34,397 nucleotides of DNA from Chloroflexota bacterium. GTDB taxonomy: Bacteria > Chloroflexota > Anaerolineae > CG2-30-64-16. The stretch's first letter is position 1; the number at the start of each line of letters is the position of its first letter. The notes beneath the pieces were generated by a model. The model was not told where the DNA came from. It worked only from the letters and a program-made list of their open reading frames with translations, and ran no database searches. Of the stretch, positions 23,895-31,514 are shown piece after piece. The stretch lies in NCBI GenBank assembly GCA_026389845.1, contig JAPLHB010000227.1, positions 1-34,397 on the forward strand, read 5' to 3'. Made by a program: the position numbers and the translations under genes.

Positions 23895-25156
23895 GTCTTC
23901 CCGTGAACGATCAGAGCCGCCCGGATCTCCGCCTGCGGCGGCTGCGCCAGAGTATCTTCTTCGTTTCGCTGCCGTTCGGCATCCTGATGTTCGCGCTGCC
24001 GTTGGTGGGGCGCAGCCTGGGCGCGAGCGCGCTGGAGATCGGCGGTCTCTTCTCGACCTTCGCGCTGATGTTGGTCGTGCTCCGGCCGTTCGTCGGCCAC
24101 GGCCTGGATCGCTTCGGCCGCCGGCCGTTCCTGGTCGCTGGGCTGTTGGGGTATGCGCTCGCCAATGCCGGCTATGCCCTGGCCGGCAACCTCCGAGGGC
24201 TATACCTGGCGCGGTTGAGCCAGGGCCTCGGCTCCGGACTGATGTGGCTGGCCGCGTATGCGGTCGTGGCCGATCTGGCGCCGGCCGGCCGCCGCGGGGG
24301 CCGCTACGGCCAGATCGAAGAGATGTCGAGCCGCGGAGGCATCTTCGGTGCGGCGATCGGGTTCGCCGTGCTCGGTTTCCTGGGGCGCGGCAACCTGACA
24401 GACGGCGCGGGTTGGTCAACGCTATTCTGGCTCTACACGGTCACATCGCTGGTCGGCGCGCTGATCGCCTGGCGCGGCGTGCCGGAGACGCTGTCGAAGC
24501 AGATGCCCCCCTCGCCCCCCAATCCTGGGGGGGACGTGTCATCCCCCGAAGTCGGGGGGGTGGGGGGCCGCCCCTGGCGGCTGCCCGGCCAATTGCGCGG
24601 CCTCATGGGCATCGCGCTGCTCACCTCCAGCGCATCCGCCCTCCTCGCGCCGATCCTGATGATCTACCTGCGCGACCATGTCACCCCGAACCTGTTCGGA
24701 CTGGCGACGGCGTACCTGCCCGCGGCCTTCGCCAGCGCCTTCCTACCTTCGCGACTGGGCCGCCTCAGCGACCGCTACGGCCGGCGACTGCCCATCGCCA
24801 TTGCGCTGCTCGTCGGTGCGGTCGTGTCCACGTTCATCCCGCAGGTGCGCTCGCTCTGGCCGTTGGCGCTGCTGTGGGTGCTGGAAGCCGCCGCATTCGC
24901 CGCGGCCACACCCGCCCAAGAGGCGTTGGTGGTGGATATCGCGGGCGCGGCGCAGCGGGGCACGGCGTTTGGCTACTACACCGCCGCGGCCAGCCTGGGT
25001 GCGGTGATCGGCCCGCTGCTCGGCGGGTGGATCTATGACACGTACACGGCCGTGTGGGCGTTCCGCGCGAACGCGCTGATGCTGGGGTTGGGTGCGGTGT
25101 TGATTTTGCTGGTGGTGCGCCCGGCGGGCGCAAAAGTAACGGATGAAAACGGATAA
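23891..25156 (+). CDS. Major facilitator superfamily transporter
   Basis: The start is the ATG at 23891, overlapping the LysE-type stop, which gives 421 residues and about 12 membrane spans. The loop 2-3 motif GHGLDRFGRRPFL and the later RLGRLSDRYGRRLPI are the paired MFS signatures of the two halves. It is a drug, sugar or metabolite transporter of unknown substrate. The central cytoplasmic loop carries an inserted G/C-run palindrome (24504-24570) read as PPSPPNPGGDVSSPEVGGVG. The last 70 residues (spans 11-12, from GAAQRGTAFGYYTAAASLG) are duplicated at 29427-29640. The final residues come from an ACGGATGAAAACGGATAA repeat. Confidence 0.88.
   Translation: MSLPVNDQSRPDLRLRRLRQSIFFVSLPFGILMFALPLVGRSLGASALEIGGLFSTFALMLVVLRPFVGHGLDRFGRRPFLVAGLLGYALANAGYALAGNLRGLYLARLSQGLGSGLMWLAAYAVVADLAPAGRRGGRYGQIEEMSSRGGIFGAAIGFAVLGFLGRGNLTDGAGWSTLFWLYTVTSLVGALIAWRGVPETLSKQMPPSPPNPGGDVSSPEVGGVGGRPWRLPGQLRGLMGIALLTSSASALLAPILMIYLRDHVTPNLFGLATAYLPAAFASAFLPSRLGRLSDRYGRRLPIAIALLVGAVVSTFIPQVRSLWPLALLWVLEAAAFAAATPAQEALVVDIAGAAQRGTAFGYYTAAASLGAVIGPLLGGWIYDTYTAVWAFRANALMLGLGAVLILLVVRPAGAKVTDENG
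24504..24570. repeat. G/C-run palindromic repeat in the MFS central loop
   Basis: CCCCCC-AATCCT-GGGGGG and CCCCCGAAGTCGGGGG-type hairpins stand side by side and stay in frame with the transporter. Confidence 0.75.
24943..25130. repeat. Left copy of a direct repeat (MFS 3' end)
   Basis: Nearly identical to 29427-29614: five differences counted by eye over 188 bases, at a constant offset of 4484 bases. Both copies continue into ACGGATGAAAACGGATAA repeats. Confidence 0.9.
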
Positions 25157-25718
25157 GCGGATGTCCAATTCATAGTCGAGGGGGTGTATAATGGGTATGG
25201 ATCGTGCAGTACATTCAAGCGACCAGTGATCTCACTGCCGATCAGGCGGCCATCCTGATTCGTCTGGCTAAGGCCTTGTAGAGGGTACGGCCGTTGCGCC
25301 AGCAGAGCACGGGCTGGCCCCGGCAACTAAGAATCATGTCTGGCAAGCGAGTCCCAATGGGAGCTGGACTTAGTCGTACGTTCTCGAGGGACAGGCAACT
25401 CAGCTGGCCGTCGAGCAGAACGCCAAGCAAGCAGGCGCTGGAGCGTTCGTGTAAGAGAATAAGTTGCATCTGTCTATCGTCAACGCGTGACTCTTCGGCA
25501 CCGACGCGTGAAAACCGGCTGGATTGGGGAGCGGTTGCGCAAGACAGAAGCGTTGGGGCAGGCCGTCTGCGCAAGTTTCAAGCCCGCCCGAAGGAGGTGT
25601 GCGCACATAGAGCATGATTGCATCTCGGCCTAAGGGCCCCGGCAGGGGGTAGAGTGCTGTACGAATCGGTCAGTTAACCTTGTACCACCACCAATTCTCT
25701 AGGAAGGAGGAATACACC
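25157..25718. other. Intergenic region before the secreted-protein cassette
   Basis: No gene is convincing in these 560 bases. A TATAAT at 25187-25192 lacks a good -35. A short + frame (25205-25279, VQYIQATSDLTADQAAIL...) and a - frame (25242-25574) are open but show no recognisable family. Just before the cassette, AGGAAGGAGG (25701-25710) is a strong ribosome-binding site. Confidence 0.5.
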
Positions 25719-27128
25719 ATGCAAGGCCATAGATTTCCCAAAACATTAGCAGTCGTATTGCTGCTCGCCGGCCTCATGCTGAGTGGCTCGGGGCAGGGAT
25801 GGGCAGTACTGGCGCAGGATACCGCGCCCGAATCGCTGGTTCCAGAGGCCAGCGCCACGTCTACCGCTTTCACCTACCAGGGGCAGCTCAAGGAGAATGG
25901 CGCGCTCGCGCAGGGCGCGTACAGGTTGCAGTTCTCGCTTTGGGACGCGGCCCAGAATGGAAATGAGGTGGGAACGGCCGAAATAGAGGACGTCACGGCG
26001 AACAACGGCTTGTTTACCGTGACGCTGAACGCGACGAACCAGTTCGGAGCCGATGCCTTCAGTGGGGATGCCCGCTGGCTGGAAATCAGGGTATGCCCAA
26101 GCAACCATCAGATCTCGTGCGCGGCGCTGGGCACAACGCTGACCCCGCGCCAGCCGCTCACCGGGACGCCTTATGCTCTGGGCCTGCGGCCAGGCACGAA
26201 GATTCGCGGCAGTGCCTACCAGGTCGTCAAGATCCAGAGCGACGCAGCCACCGGCAGCATCCCTGCGGCCATGACGGGAGAGATGATGAGCGCACTGGAT
26301 GGCGTAGGCGTCTACGGCTCCAACAACTCCAATGCCACGGGCTCGGCAGGCGCCGGCGTGTGGGGTCGCACCTGGAACCTGGCGGGGGCTGGCGTCAAGG
26401 GCACCGGGTTCAACGGCAGCGCCGGTGTGCTGGGCGAGGCTGTCTCCAACGGCGGCATCGGCGTGAAGGCGATTAGTAACGGCACGGGCATCAATCAACC
26501 CGCGCTCTACGCGGAGGCCACCAACGATAAGACCACCGCGCCCGCGGGCATCGCCGTTTTCGCCAAGAACCACGGCGGCGATGCAACGATCGTCGCGCAA
26601 AACACCGGCGCCGGCGATTCGTTTCGATCGCTCAACGCCGCAGGCAACAACATCATCTTCCGCGTCACCACCACTGGCCGTGTGGTCGCGTCCGCAGTGG
26701 AAATCTATGGCGGCGGCGACCTGGCCGAACGCTTCGATGCCTCGGCCGGGGTCAAGATCGAGCCTGGGACACTGATGGTCATTGACGACGCGCATCCCGG
26801 CCAGCTCAAGCCGAGCGTGTCCGCCTATGATACTAAGGTCGCCGGTGTGGTCAGCGGCGCGGGGGGCGTCAACCCTGGGCTAACCTTGCATCAGAGCGGT
26901 GTGATGGAGGGCAACACGCAGGTGGCGATTGCCGGTCGGGTGTACGTGAAGGCAGAAGCCATCTCAGCGCCGATCAAGCCCGGCGACCTGTTGACCTCTT
27001 CCGCGCTCCCTGGAACTGCGATGAAGGCATCAGACCGCACACTGGGCCAGGGCGCGGTCATCGGCAAGGCCATGACGGGGCTGGACTCGGGCCAGGGGCT
27101 GGTGCTGGTCCTGGTCAGCCTGCAGTAG
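25719..27128 (+). CDS. Secreted protein with C-terminal tail-fibre-like region
   Basis: The ATG at 25719 follows AGGAAGGAGG by eight bases and gives 469 residues. A signal peptide (hydrophobic about 9-24, cleavage near VLA-Q) precedes FTYQGQLKENGALAQGAYRL, an N-terminal domain common in secreted Chloroflexota and Planctomycetota proteins. A Gly/Asn-rich middle (about 195-310; GVGVYGSNNSN, GVWGRT, GVKGTGFNGS) looks like repeated beta turns as in phage tail-fibre or trimeric shafts. The C-terminal part (about 340-469; GGGDLAERFDASAGVKIEPG, VAGVVSGAGGVNPGLTL, GRVYVKA, GDLLTSS) is a distinct conserved module that I have seen in similar proteins but cannot name. Function unknown; extracellular. 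First gene of a three-gene cassette. Confidence 0.75.
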   Translation: MQGHRFPKTLAVVLLLAGLMLSGSGQGWAVLAQDTAPESLVPEASATSTAFTYQGQLKENGALAQGAYRLQFSLWDAAQNGNEVGTAEIEDVTANNGLFTVTLNATNQFGADAFSGDARWLEIRVCPSNHQISCAALGTTLTPRQPLTGTPYALGLRPGTKIRGSAYQVVKIQSDAATGSIPAAMTGEMMSALDGVGVYGSNNSNATGSAGAGVWGRTWNLAGAGVKGTGFNGSAGVLGEAVSNGGIGVKAISNGTGINQPALYAEATNDKTTAPAGIAVFAKNHGGDATIVAQNTGAGDSFRSLNAAGNNIIFRVTTTGRVVASAVEIYGGGDLAERFDASAGVKIEPGTLMVIDDAHPGQLKPSVSAYDTKVAGVVSGAGGVNPGLTLHQSGVMEGNTQVAIAGRVYVKAEAISAPIKPGDLLTSSALPGTAMKASDRTLGQGAVIGKAMTGLDSGQGLVLVLVSLQ

Positions 27129-27144
27129 CCGAGGAGGAGCTGCC

Positions 27145-28770
27145 ATGAACAAGATACCCTTCCGGCTCCTGGCCTTGATCGGCTGCCTGGCGCTGGTGCT
27201 GGCTTTCTGGAGCCCGCCTGCGCCGGTAGCGGCCCAAGCCGGGCCGCTAAGCGAGGCCGACGTGCGTGCGGCCGTAGAGACATGGGTCCGCGGCGTTCCA
27301 GTTGAGGCGCGGCCCGATGCCGTGATCACGACGATGGAACCCTATTGGGAGCAGGGAGAGATCGTCGCCTACATCGCGCACCTGGCCGGAGGTGGCTTCT
27401 GCCTGGCCGGCGCAGATGTGACGGTGCTGCCGGTGTATTTCTACAGCCCCCAGGCTACCTATGACCCTGCCAACCCTGCCTACCAGGCGATCCTGCACGA
27501 GATCGCCGCGCGGAAGCAGGCGGCACAGCAGGCGCTGACCGGACCAGAAGCGCCGGCGCAACTGATCCAGGATGCGCTGCAAGACCGTGCTGTTTACTGG
27601 CAAGAGCTGATCGCAGGCCACACGCCCGCCAGGCCCGCCGCGGCGGCGGGGGTTCAGGCCGAGCCGAGCTACCTGGTGCTGCCCTTAACCGCCCGCTGGG
27701 ACCAGGGCGCGCCCTATTTCGATCAACTGCCGGTGCTGACGCCCAGCACCGCCGAGCACACGGTGGTCGGGTGCAACGCCACCGCCACCGCGCAGGTCAT
27801 GTATTACTGGAAATGGCCGCCGAGCGGCACGAGCAGCAAGTGCATCAACTACGACTACCGGTGGCGCACCTCTTGGGACTCCGTGACGCTCAACGCATCG
27901 GTGACGATCCCTGCGGACTACAACGGCCGGCTGCGCTACGATGCGGCTAATCACCTGCTGCAGATGAACGGCTATTGGGACGGGAGCATCTACGGGGCTG
28001 CCCAGACCCTTTCGGCCGGCGCCGCGTATCAGAACGCGCTCGCGACGTTGTGGAGCCACATGAACCAGAGCACGAAGCAGGCTTGCGCGGACTTCGGCGC
28101 GGCGACCTACAACTGGAGCATCATGCGGGACACCAACACGGAGCCGCCGGATGCCGCCGGCAGCGAGGCGGCGAAGTTCAGCGCACACACCGCCATCGGT
28201 GTGAACAGCGGCCTCGGCGTTTGGTACACAGGCTCGTTCTTCGGCAACGACGTCGCCGGTCTCGCGGCTTACTTCCGTTATGATCCCGATGCTCTCTACA
28301 CCGCTCCCCCCTCCGACGGCGGTCCGGGGGCCGACATCTCCTCGATAACGGCGGAGATCACCTGGGGACGGGTAGCCGGCCTGGGCGGCAGCAATGCTAA
28401 GGACGAAGGTCATGCGTGGGTGATTGACGGCTACGACAAGTCCGGCGACCCCAACCGGCTCTTTCACATGAACTTCGGTTGGGCCGGCGGCAGCGACGGC
28501 TGGTACACGTTTGATTCGGCGCCATTTCCCCTCAACCATGACATGATGACGAGGATCGCACCCACCGTCGTCAGGTTCGCGGCGGCCGCGGCGGCCACGT
28601 CCGGCGATGGCTCGCCCGCTACGCCGTACCAGAACATCACACAGGCGGCGGCATCGGTGCCCACCAACGACACATTGATGCTGCGCGCAGGTTCCGAGTA
28701 CAACTTCAGTGGCACGCTGGTCATCAACCGCGCGGTTACGCTCGAAGGCTACGGTGCGACCATCCGTTAG
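27145..28770 (+). CDS. Secreted C10 (streptopain-like) cysteine peptidase
   Basis: The ATG at 27145 has GAGGAGG upstream; the product has 541 residues. A signal peptide (about 7-30) is followed by an inhibitory-type propeptide (about 33-170; DVRAAVETWV, then ADVTVLPVYFYSP). The mature domain has catalytic Cys at 210 in VVGCNATATAQVMYYWKWP and catalytic His at 423 in GHAWVIDGYD, then HMNFGWAGGSDGWY. This order and context match family C10. The protein should be secreted as a zymogen and self-process. About 60 C-terminal residues (DGSPATPYQNITQAAASVP, then NRAVTLEGYGATIR) resemble the first turns of a right-handed beta-helix that ends early, so the tail may be truncated. It is coupled to its neighbours by short gaps. 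Confidence 0.88.
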   Translation: MNKIPFRLLALIGCLALVLAFWSPPAPVAAQAGPLSEADVRAAVETWVRGVPVEARPDAVITTMEPYWEQGEIVAYIAHLAGGGFCLAGADVTVLPVYFYSPQATYDPANPAYQAILHEIAARKQAAQQALTGPEAPAQLIQDALQDRAVYWQELIAGHTPARPAAAAGVQAEPSYLVLPLTARWDQGAPYFDQLPVLTPSTAEHTVVGCNATATAQVMYYWKWPPSGTSSKCINYDYRWRTSWDSVTLNASVTIPADYNGRLRYDAANHLLQMNGYWDGSIYGAAQTLSAGAAYQNALATLWSHMNQSTKQACADFGAATYNWSIMRDTNTEPPDAAGSEAAKFSAHTAIGVNSGLGVWYTGSFFGNDVAGLAAYFRYDPDALYTAPPSDGGPGADISSITAEITWGRVAGLGGSNAKDEGHAWVIDGYDKSGDPNRLFHMNFGWAGGSDGWYTFDSAPFPLNHDMMTRIAPTVVRFAAAAAATSGDGSPATPYQNITQAAASVPTNDTLMLRAGSEYNFSGTLVINRAVTLEGYGATIR

Positions 28771-28797
28771 AGGAGGGGTAAAATCCTGAGGAGGACG

Positions 28798-29088
28798 ATG
28801 ATGAAGAGGCACACGCATTCACGTTGGGTGCTCTTGCTCGTTCTGGTCGCCATCCTTGCCGGCCAGGTGATCGCGCAGGCGCAGACCGGGGGTGGCTATG
28901 ATCTAACCTGGAGCACAATTGGGGGCGGAGGCTACATGTACAGCACGGGCGGCAGTTACAGCCTCGGTGGCACGATCGGCCAGCCGGGTGCAGGACTGCT
29001 CAGTGGCGACAGTTACACGTTAAGTGGGGGCTTTTGGAACAGCCTACCGGGGCATGAGATTTACTTGCCCCTGATCGTCAGACCTTGA
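28798..29088 (+). CDS. Short secreted protein with a YLPLI-type C-terminal tail
   Basis: This 96-residue protein starts at 28798 or the adjacent ATG at 28801, both after GAGGAGG. A signal peptide (about 10-26, cleavage near AQA) leads to a mature part GGGYDLTWSTIGGGGYMYS, GGSYSLGGTIGQPGAG, SGDSYTLSGGFWNS and the C-terminus HEIYLPLIVRP. Similar small proteins with this pattern are common in Chloroflexota. The tail resembles those on larger secreted proteins and may be a surface-retention signal (inference). No enzyme motif. It is the last gene of the cassette. Confidence 0.72.
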   Translation: MMKRHTHSRWVLLLVLVAILAGQVIAQAQTGGGYDLTWSTIGGGGYMYSTGGSYSLGGTIGQPGAGLLSGDSYTLSGGFWNSLPGHEIYLPLIVRP

Positions 29089-29168
29089 TCGTTGTGCCGA
29101 AGTACAACGAAGTTCGTCGGTGCAGCGGTTCATGTGACCTTCGGCCGAGAACGTACTGCTGGCAATGC

Positions 29169-29205
29169 GCAAGTGCCGATCAACTCCGAGTTGACCGGCA
29201 CTTGC
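29169..29205. repeat. Near-perfect 18-bp-arm palindrome
   Basis: GCAAGTGCCGATCAACTC and GAGTTGACCGGCACTTGC pair with a single mismatch around one base. It sits between the secreted cassette and the duplicated MFS end. No T-run follows it. Confidence 0.75.
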
Positions 29206-29426
29206 GGCTTTGGGTTCACCAGCAGCACACTCATCGTCTGGAGTTGCGCTCTTCAGCTTCTCGCAGAATGGCCTATCGTCCTGGATCAGTTCGTCTATCT
29301 GCCCTCAGTGTCCAACGGCCAATGTAGGCTCTCCATCCAACTGGGCGTCAGCAATGTCGAGCGAGGGCTGTCGCTGAGTTACGGCGGCGATGCGGATACC
29401 GAGGCTGTCACGGCGGGCAGTCCGCC

Positions 29427-29614
29427 GGGCGCGGCGCAGCGGGGCACGGCGTTTGGCCACTACACCGCGGCGGCCAGCCTGGGTGCGGTGATCGGCCCAC
29501 TGCTCGGCGGGTGGATCTATGACACGTACACGGCCGTGTGGGCGTTCCGCGCAAACGCGCTGATGCTGGGGTTGGGTGCGGTGTTGATTTTGCTGGTGGT
29601 GCGCCCGGGGGGCG
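29427..29614. repeat. Right copy of a direct repeat (MFS 3' end)
   Basis: Counterpart of 24943-25130, followed at 29620-29665 by multiple ACGGATAA-type units. Confidence 0.9.
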
Positions 29615-29693
29615 AGCCAGACACGGATGGCAACGGATGAAAACGGATAAACGGATAAACGGATGTTGAACTTCAAGAGGAGGCAGGAACCCC

Positions 29694-30191
29694 ATGAATC
29701 GTTTGATCAATCCGGCTAAGGCGCTGCGCACCCTGCGCAAGACGCCGGCCATCCTGGCTGCGCTGCTTCAGGGCGTCACGCAAGAAGAGGCGGTGGCGCT
29801 ACGTGACGGCGATGATGGCTGGAACGTGGTTTTCATCGTCTGCCACATGCGCGACGTCGAGGCGATCTTCACCCAGCGCGTGCGCTCTCTGCTCGCCGGC
29901 CCGAATCCGACCTTCGCCGTGATGTCGAACGAGGAGCTGATGCGTCGCCGCAACTATGCGACGGCCGATCTGCGCCAGGCCCTCGCAGAGTACGAGCTGG
30001 CCCGTCGCGAGTTCATCGCGCTGGTGGAGCCGCTCACCGACGAGCAGTGGCTGCTCGCGGGCCTGCACCCCTCGCAAGGCCCGGCGACCCTGATGGACGT
30101 CGCGATCAACGCCGGCCTGCACGATGTGGATCATCTCGAACAGATCGTCCGCTGCCTGGAGCCGGCGGCAGCGGATGAATCCGCCGCCTGA
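29694..30191 (+). CDS. DinB-like four-helix protein
   Basis: This 165-residue protein starts at an ATG after GAGGAGGCAGG. It reads as a DinB-superfamily four-helix bundle: W-N-V-V-F-I-V-C-H-M-R-D-V-E (first metal His) and a C-terminal LHDVDHLEQI (further His residues), a spacing typical of the metal site. Members include DNA-damage-inducible proteins and thiol-dependent transferases; the substrate is not visible. It lies just after the duplicated MFS end and is convergent with ksgA, with a palindrome cluster between them. Confidence 0.78.
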   Translation: MNRLINPAKALRTLRKTPAILAALLQGVTQEEAVALRDGDDGWNVVFIVCHMRDVEAIFTQRVRSLLAGPNPTFAVMSNEELMRRRNYATADLRQALAEYELARREFIALVEPLTDEQWLLAGLHPSQGPATLMDVAINAGLHDVDHLEQIVRCLEPAAADESAA

Positions 30192-30201
30192 GCCAGGTGG
30201 A

Positions 30202-30286
30202 AGTCCGCTGAAGCGGACTGGCGGTGCCCGGCTAACCCGCTTCAGCGGGTTTTCACCTATATCAGCCGCCGATTTCAATCGGCGGC
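30202..30286. repeat. Cluster of three TC/GA-centred palindromes
   Basis: AGTCCGCT-GA-AGCGGACT (30202-30219), AACCCGCT-TC-AGCGGGTT (30234-30251, followed by TTTC) and GCCGCCGATT-TC-AATCGGCGGC (30265-30286) stand in a row. They lie between the convergent DinB-like gene and ksgA and may terminate both. The third one encodes the last residues of KsgA (PPIEIGG). Confidence 0.8.
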
Positions 30287-31170
30287 GTAGCGGCTCCCAC
30301 CGCCCTCGCCAACGCGCCCCACTCGGCCAACGTCAGCGTCTCGGCCCGGCGCTGCGGCGCGATCCCTGCTGCGGTCAGCCACGCTTCGGCTTGAGCGGGC
30401 GGCACGTCCAGCCCCGCGGCGAACGAATTGCGCATCTGCTTGCGCGGCTGGCTGAACCCTGCGCGTGCGACGCGAAAGAATGCCTCGGCCGTGACATCTC
30501 CCGCCGGTGACTCCGCCCGCCGCGCCAACCGCACCACGGCCGAATCCACCTTCGGCGCGGGGGAAAATGCGCCGGCCGGAATCCGCCCCACGATCTGCCC
30601 CGTGCAGTAGAACTGCTCCCCCAACGCCAGCAAACTCATCTCCGGCGGCGCGGCGACCATCCGCTCCGCCACCTCGCGCTGCACCGTCAGCACCAGCAGC
30701 TCCGGCGGCGGCGTGGCTTCCAGCAGGTGGCGGATGGCGGCGGAGGTGATGTAGTAGGGAAGGTTGGCGATGACCTTGTACCGATTGCAGATTGCAGATT
30801 GCAGATTGCAGATTACCCCATTTGCAATTTGCGATTTGCGATTTGCAGATTCGCCGATCAATGCGCCAATATCCAGCTTCAGAATATCCCCTTGCACAAT
30901 CGTCACGTGCGGCTGGGTGGCAAAGCGTTCGCGGAGAAAGGGGATGAGGCGGTCGTCCAACTCGACCGCGATGACGCGGCCGGCCTGGGCCGCGATCAGC
31001 TCGGTCAGTACGCCGGCGCCGGGGCCGACCTCCAGCACGGTGTCGGCCGGGGTCAGCTCGGACGCGGCGACGATGTGGGCGCGGTGGGCGGGGTCAACGA
31101 GGAAGTTTTGGCCCAGGCCTTTTTTAGGGTGGATGCCGAGAGCAGAGAGCTGGCTCAGGAGAGAGGTCAA
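30262..31170 (-). CDS. ksgA: 16S rRNA dimethyladenosine transferase
   Basis: This 302-residue protein starts at a TTG (31170) that overlaps the HepT stop (TTGA, 31170-31167), preceded by GGAGAAGG. Motifs: KKGLGQNFL near 16-24, the S-adenosylmethionine motif EVGPGAGVLTE at 47-57, D-I-L-K-L-D at 95-100, and the catalytic NLPYY at 136-140. It dimethylates two adenines near the 3' end of 16S rRNA late in small-subunit assembly. About 20 residues (NRKSQIANGVICNLQSAICN, about 110-129) between DILKLD and NLPYY are the translation of heptamer repeats and have no counterpart in typical KsgA. The last residues come from a palindrome. Confidence 0.94.
   Translation of the reverse strand: MTSLLSQLSALGIHPKKGLGQNFLVDPAHRAHIVAASELTPADTVLEVGPGAGVLTELIAAQAGRVIAVELDDRLIPFLRERFATQPHVTIVQGDILKLDIGALIGESANRKSQIANGVICNLQSAICNRYKVIANLPYYITSAAIRHLLEATPPPELLVLTVQREVAERMVAAPPEMSLLALGEQFYCTGQIVGRIPAGAFSPAPKVDSAVVRLARRAESPAGDVTAEAFFRVARAGFSQPRKQMRNSFAAGLDVPPAQAEAWLTAAGIAPQRRAETLTLAEWGALARAVGAATPPIEIGG
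30781..30858. repeat. Heptamer repeat arrays inserted in ksgA
   Basis: About four GATTGCA units (30783-30814) are followed by ATTTGCA/ATTTGCG units (30820-30852). Both blocks are AT-rich in a GC-rich gene and in frame. Confidence 0.85.
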
Positions 31171-31514
31171 GCGCCTTCTCCGTCCAGAACCCGCTCACCC
31201 CATACTCTCAGCGTAGGCAAATCTGACTGCGTCGTATCCCAAACCGCCCGCAGATCCACGGCGAAATACGCATGGGCAATCCTGTTGCGCATGCCTATGA
31301 TGTCCAGCCATGGAACGTCCGGATACCGATCGCGAAAGGCCTGGCTCAGGTTGCGACTCGCCTCCCCGATGATCTCGAGCTGATGGACAACACCATCTTG
31401 AACCAGCCGATTCTGGAGAAACTCGCTGTAGGACAGGCCATCCAGGTAGGTCTCGATCAGATGGATTGCGTCAAGGACATCATGCAGATAAACAGCGTCA
31501 TCGCGCTTCTTCAT
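31167..31514 (-). CDS. hepT: HepT-like toxin (DUF86 family RNase)
   Basis: This 115-residue, all-helical protein of the HEPN superfamily has an RNRIAHAYF segment, which fits the RX4HXY active site of HepT ribonucleases; its Tyr is the known target of AMP modification by the partner. It overlaps mntA by 17 bases upstream and ksgA by four downstream. Known HepT proteins cut RNA, and the MntA partner inactivates them by attaching AMP groups. The symbol rests on motif and pairing, not on a search. Confidence 0.85.
   Translation of the reverse strand: MKKRDDAVYLHDVLDAIHLIETYLDGLSYSEFLQNRLVQDGVVHQLEIIGEASRNLSQAFRDRYPDVPWLDIIGMRNRIAHAYFAVDLRAVWDTTQSDLPTLRVWGERVLDGEGA

Larger units (their letters stand above)
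29089..29640 (+). pseudogene. Chimeric frame with a duplicated MFS 3' end
   Basis: From about 29427 the sequence copies the final 70 codons of the MFS gene (GAAQRGTAFGHYTAAASLG...), in the same frame and with one Y-to-H change, ending at TGA 29638-29640. Upstream (29092-29426) the frame is open, but its product (MCRSTTKFVGAAVHV...) is not MFS and is not recognised. It is most likely a displaced gene end fused to unrelated DNA, not a working transporter. Confidence 0.65.

Noticed and set aside
25242..25574. 110-residue gene on the - strand
   Set aside because: No ribosome-binding site or recognisable motif, and it overlaps the leader of the secreted cassette; kept only as a possibility in the region note.
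29092..29640. Functional small transporter
   Set aside because: It has only the last two membrane spans of an MFS protein fused to unrelated sequence.
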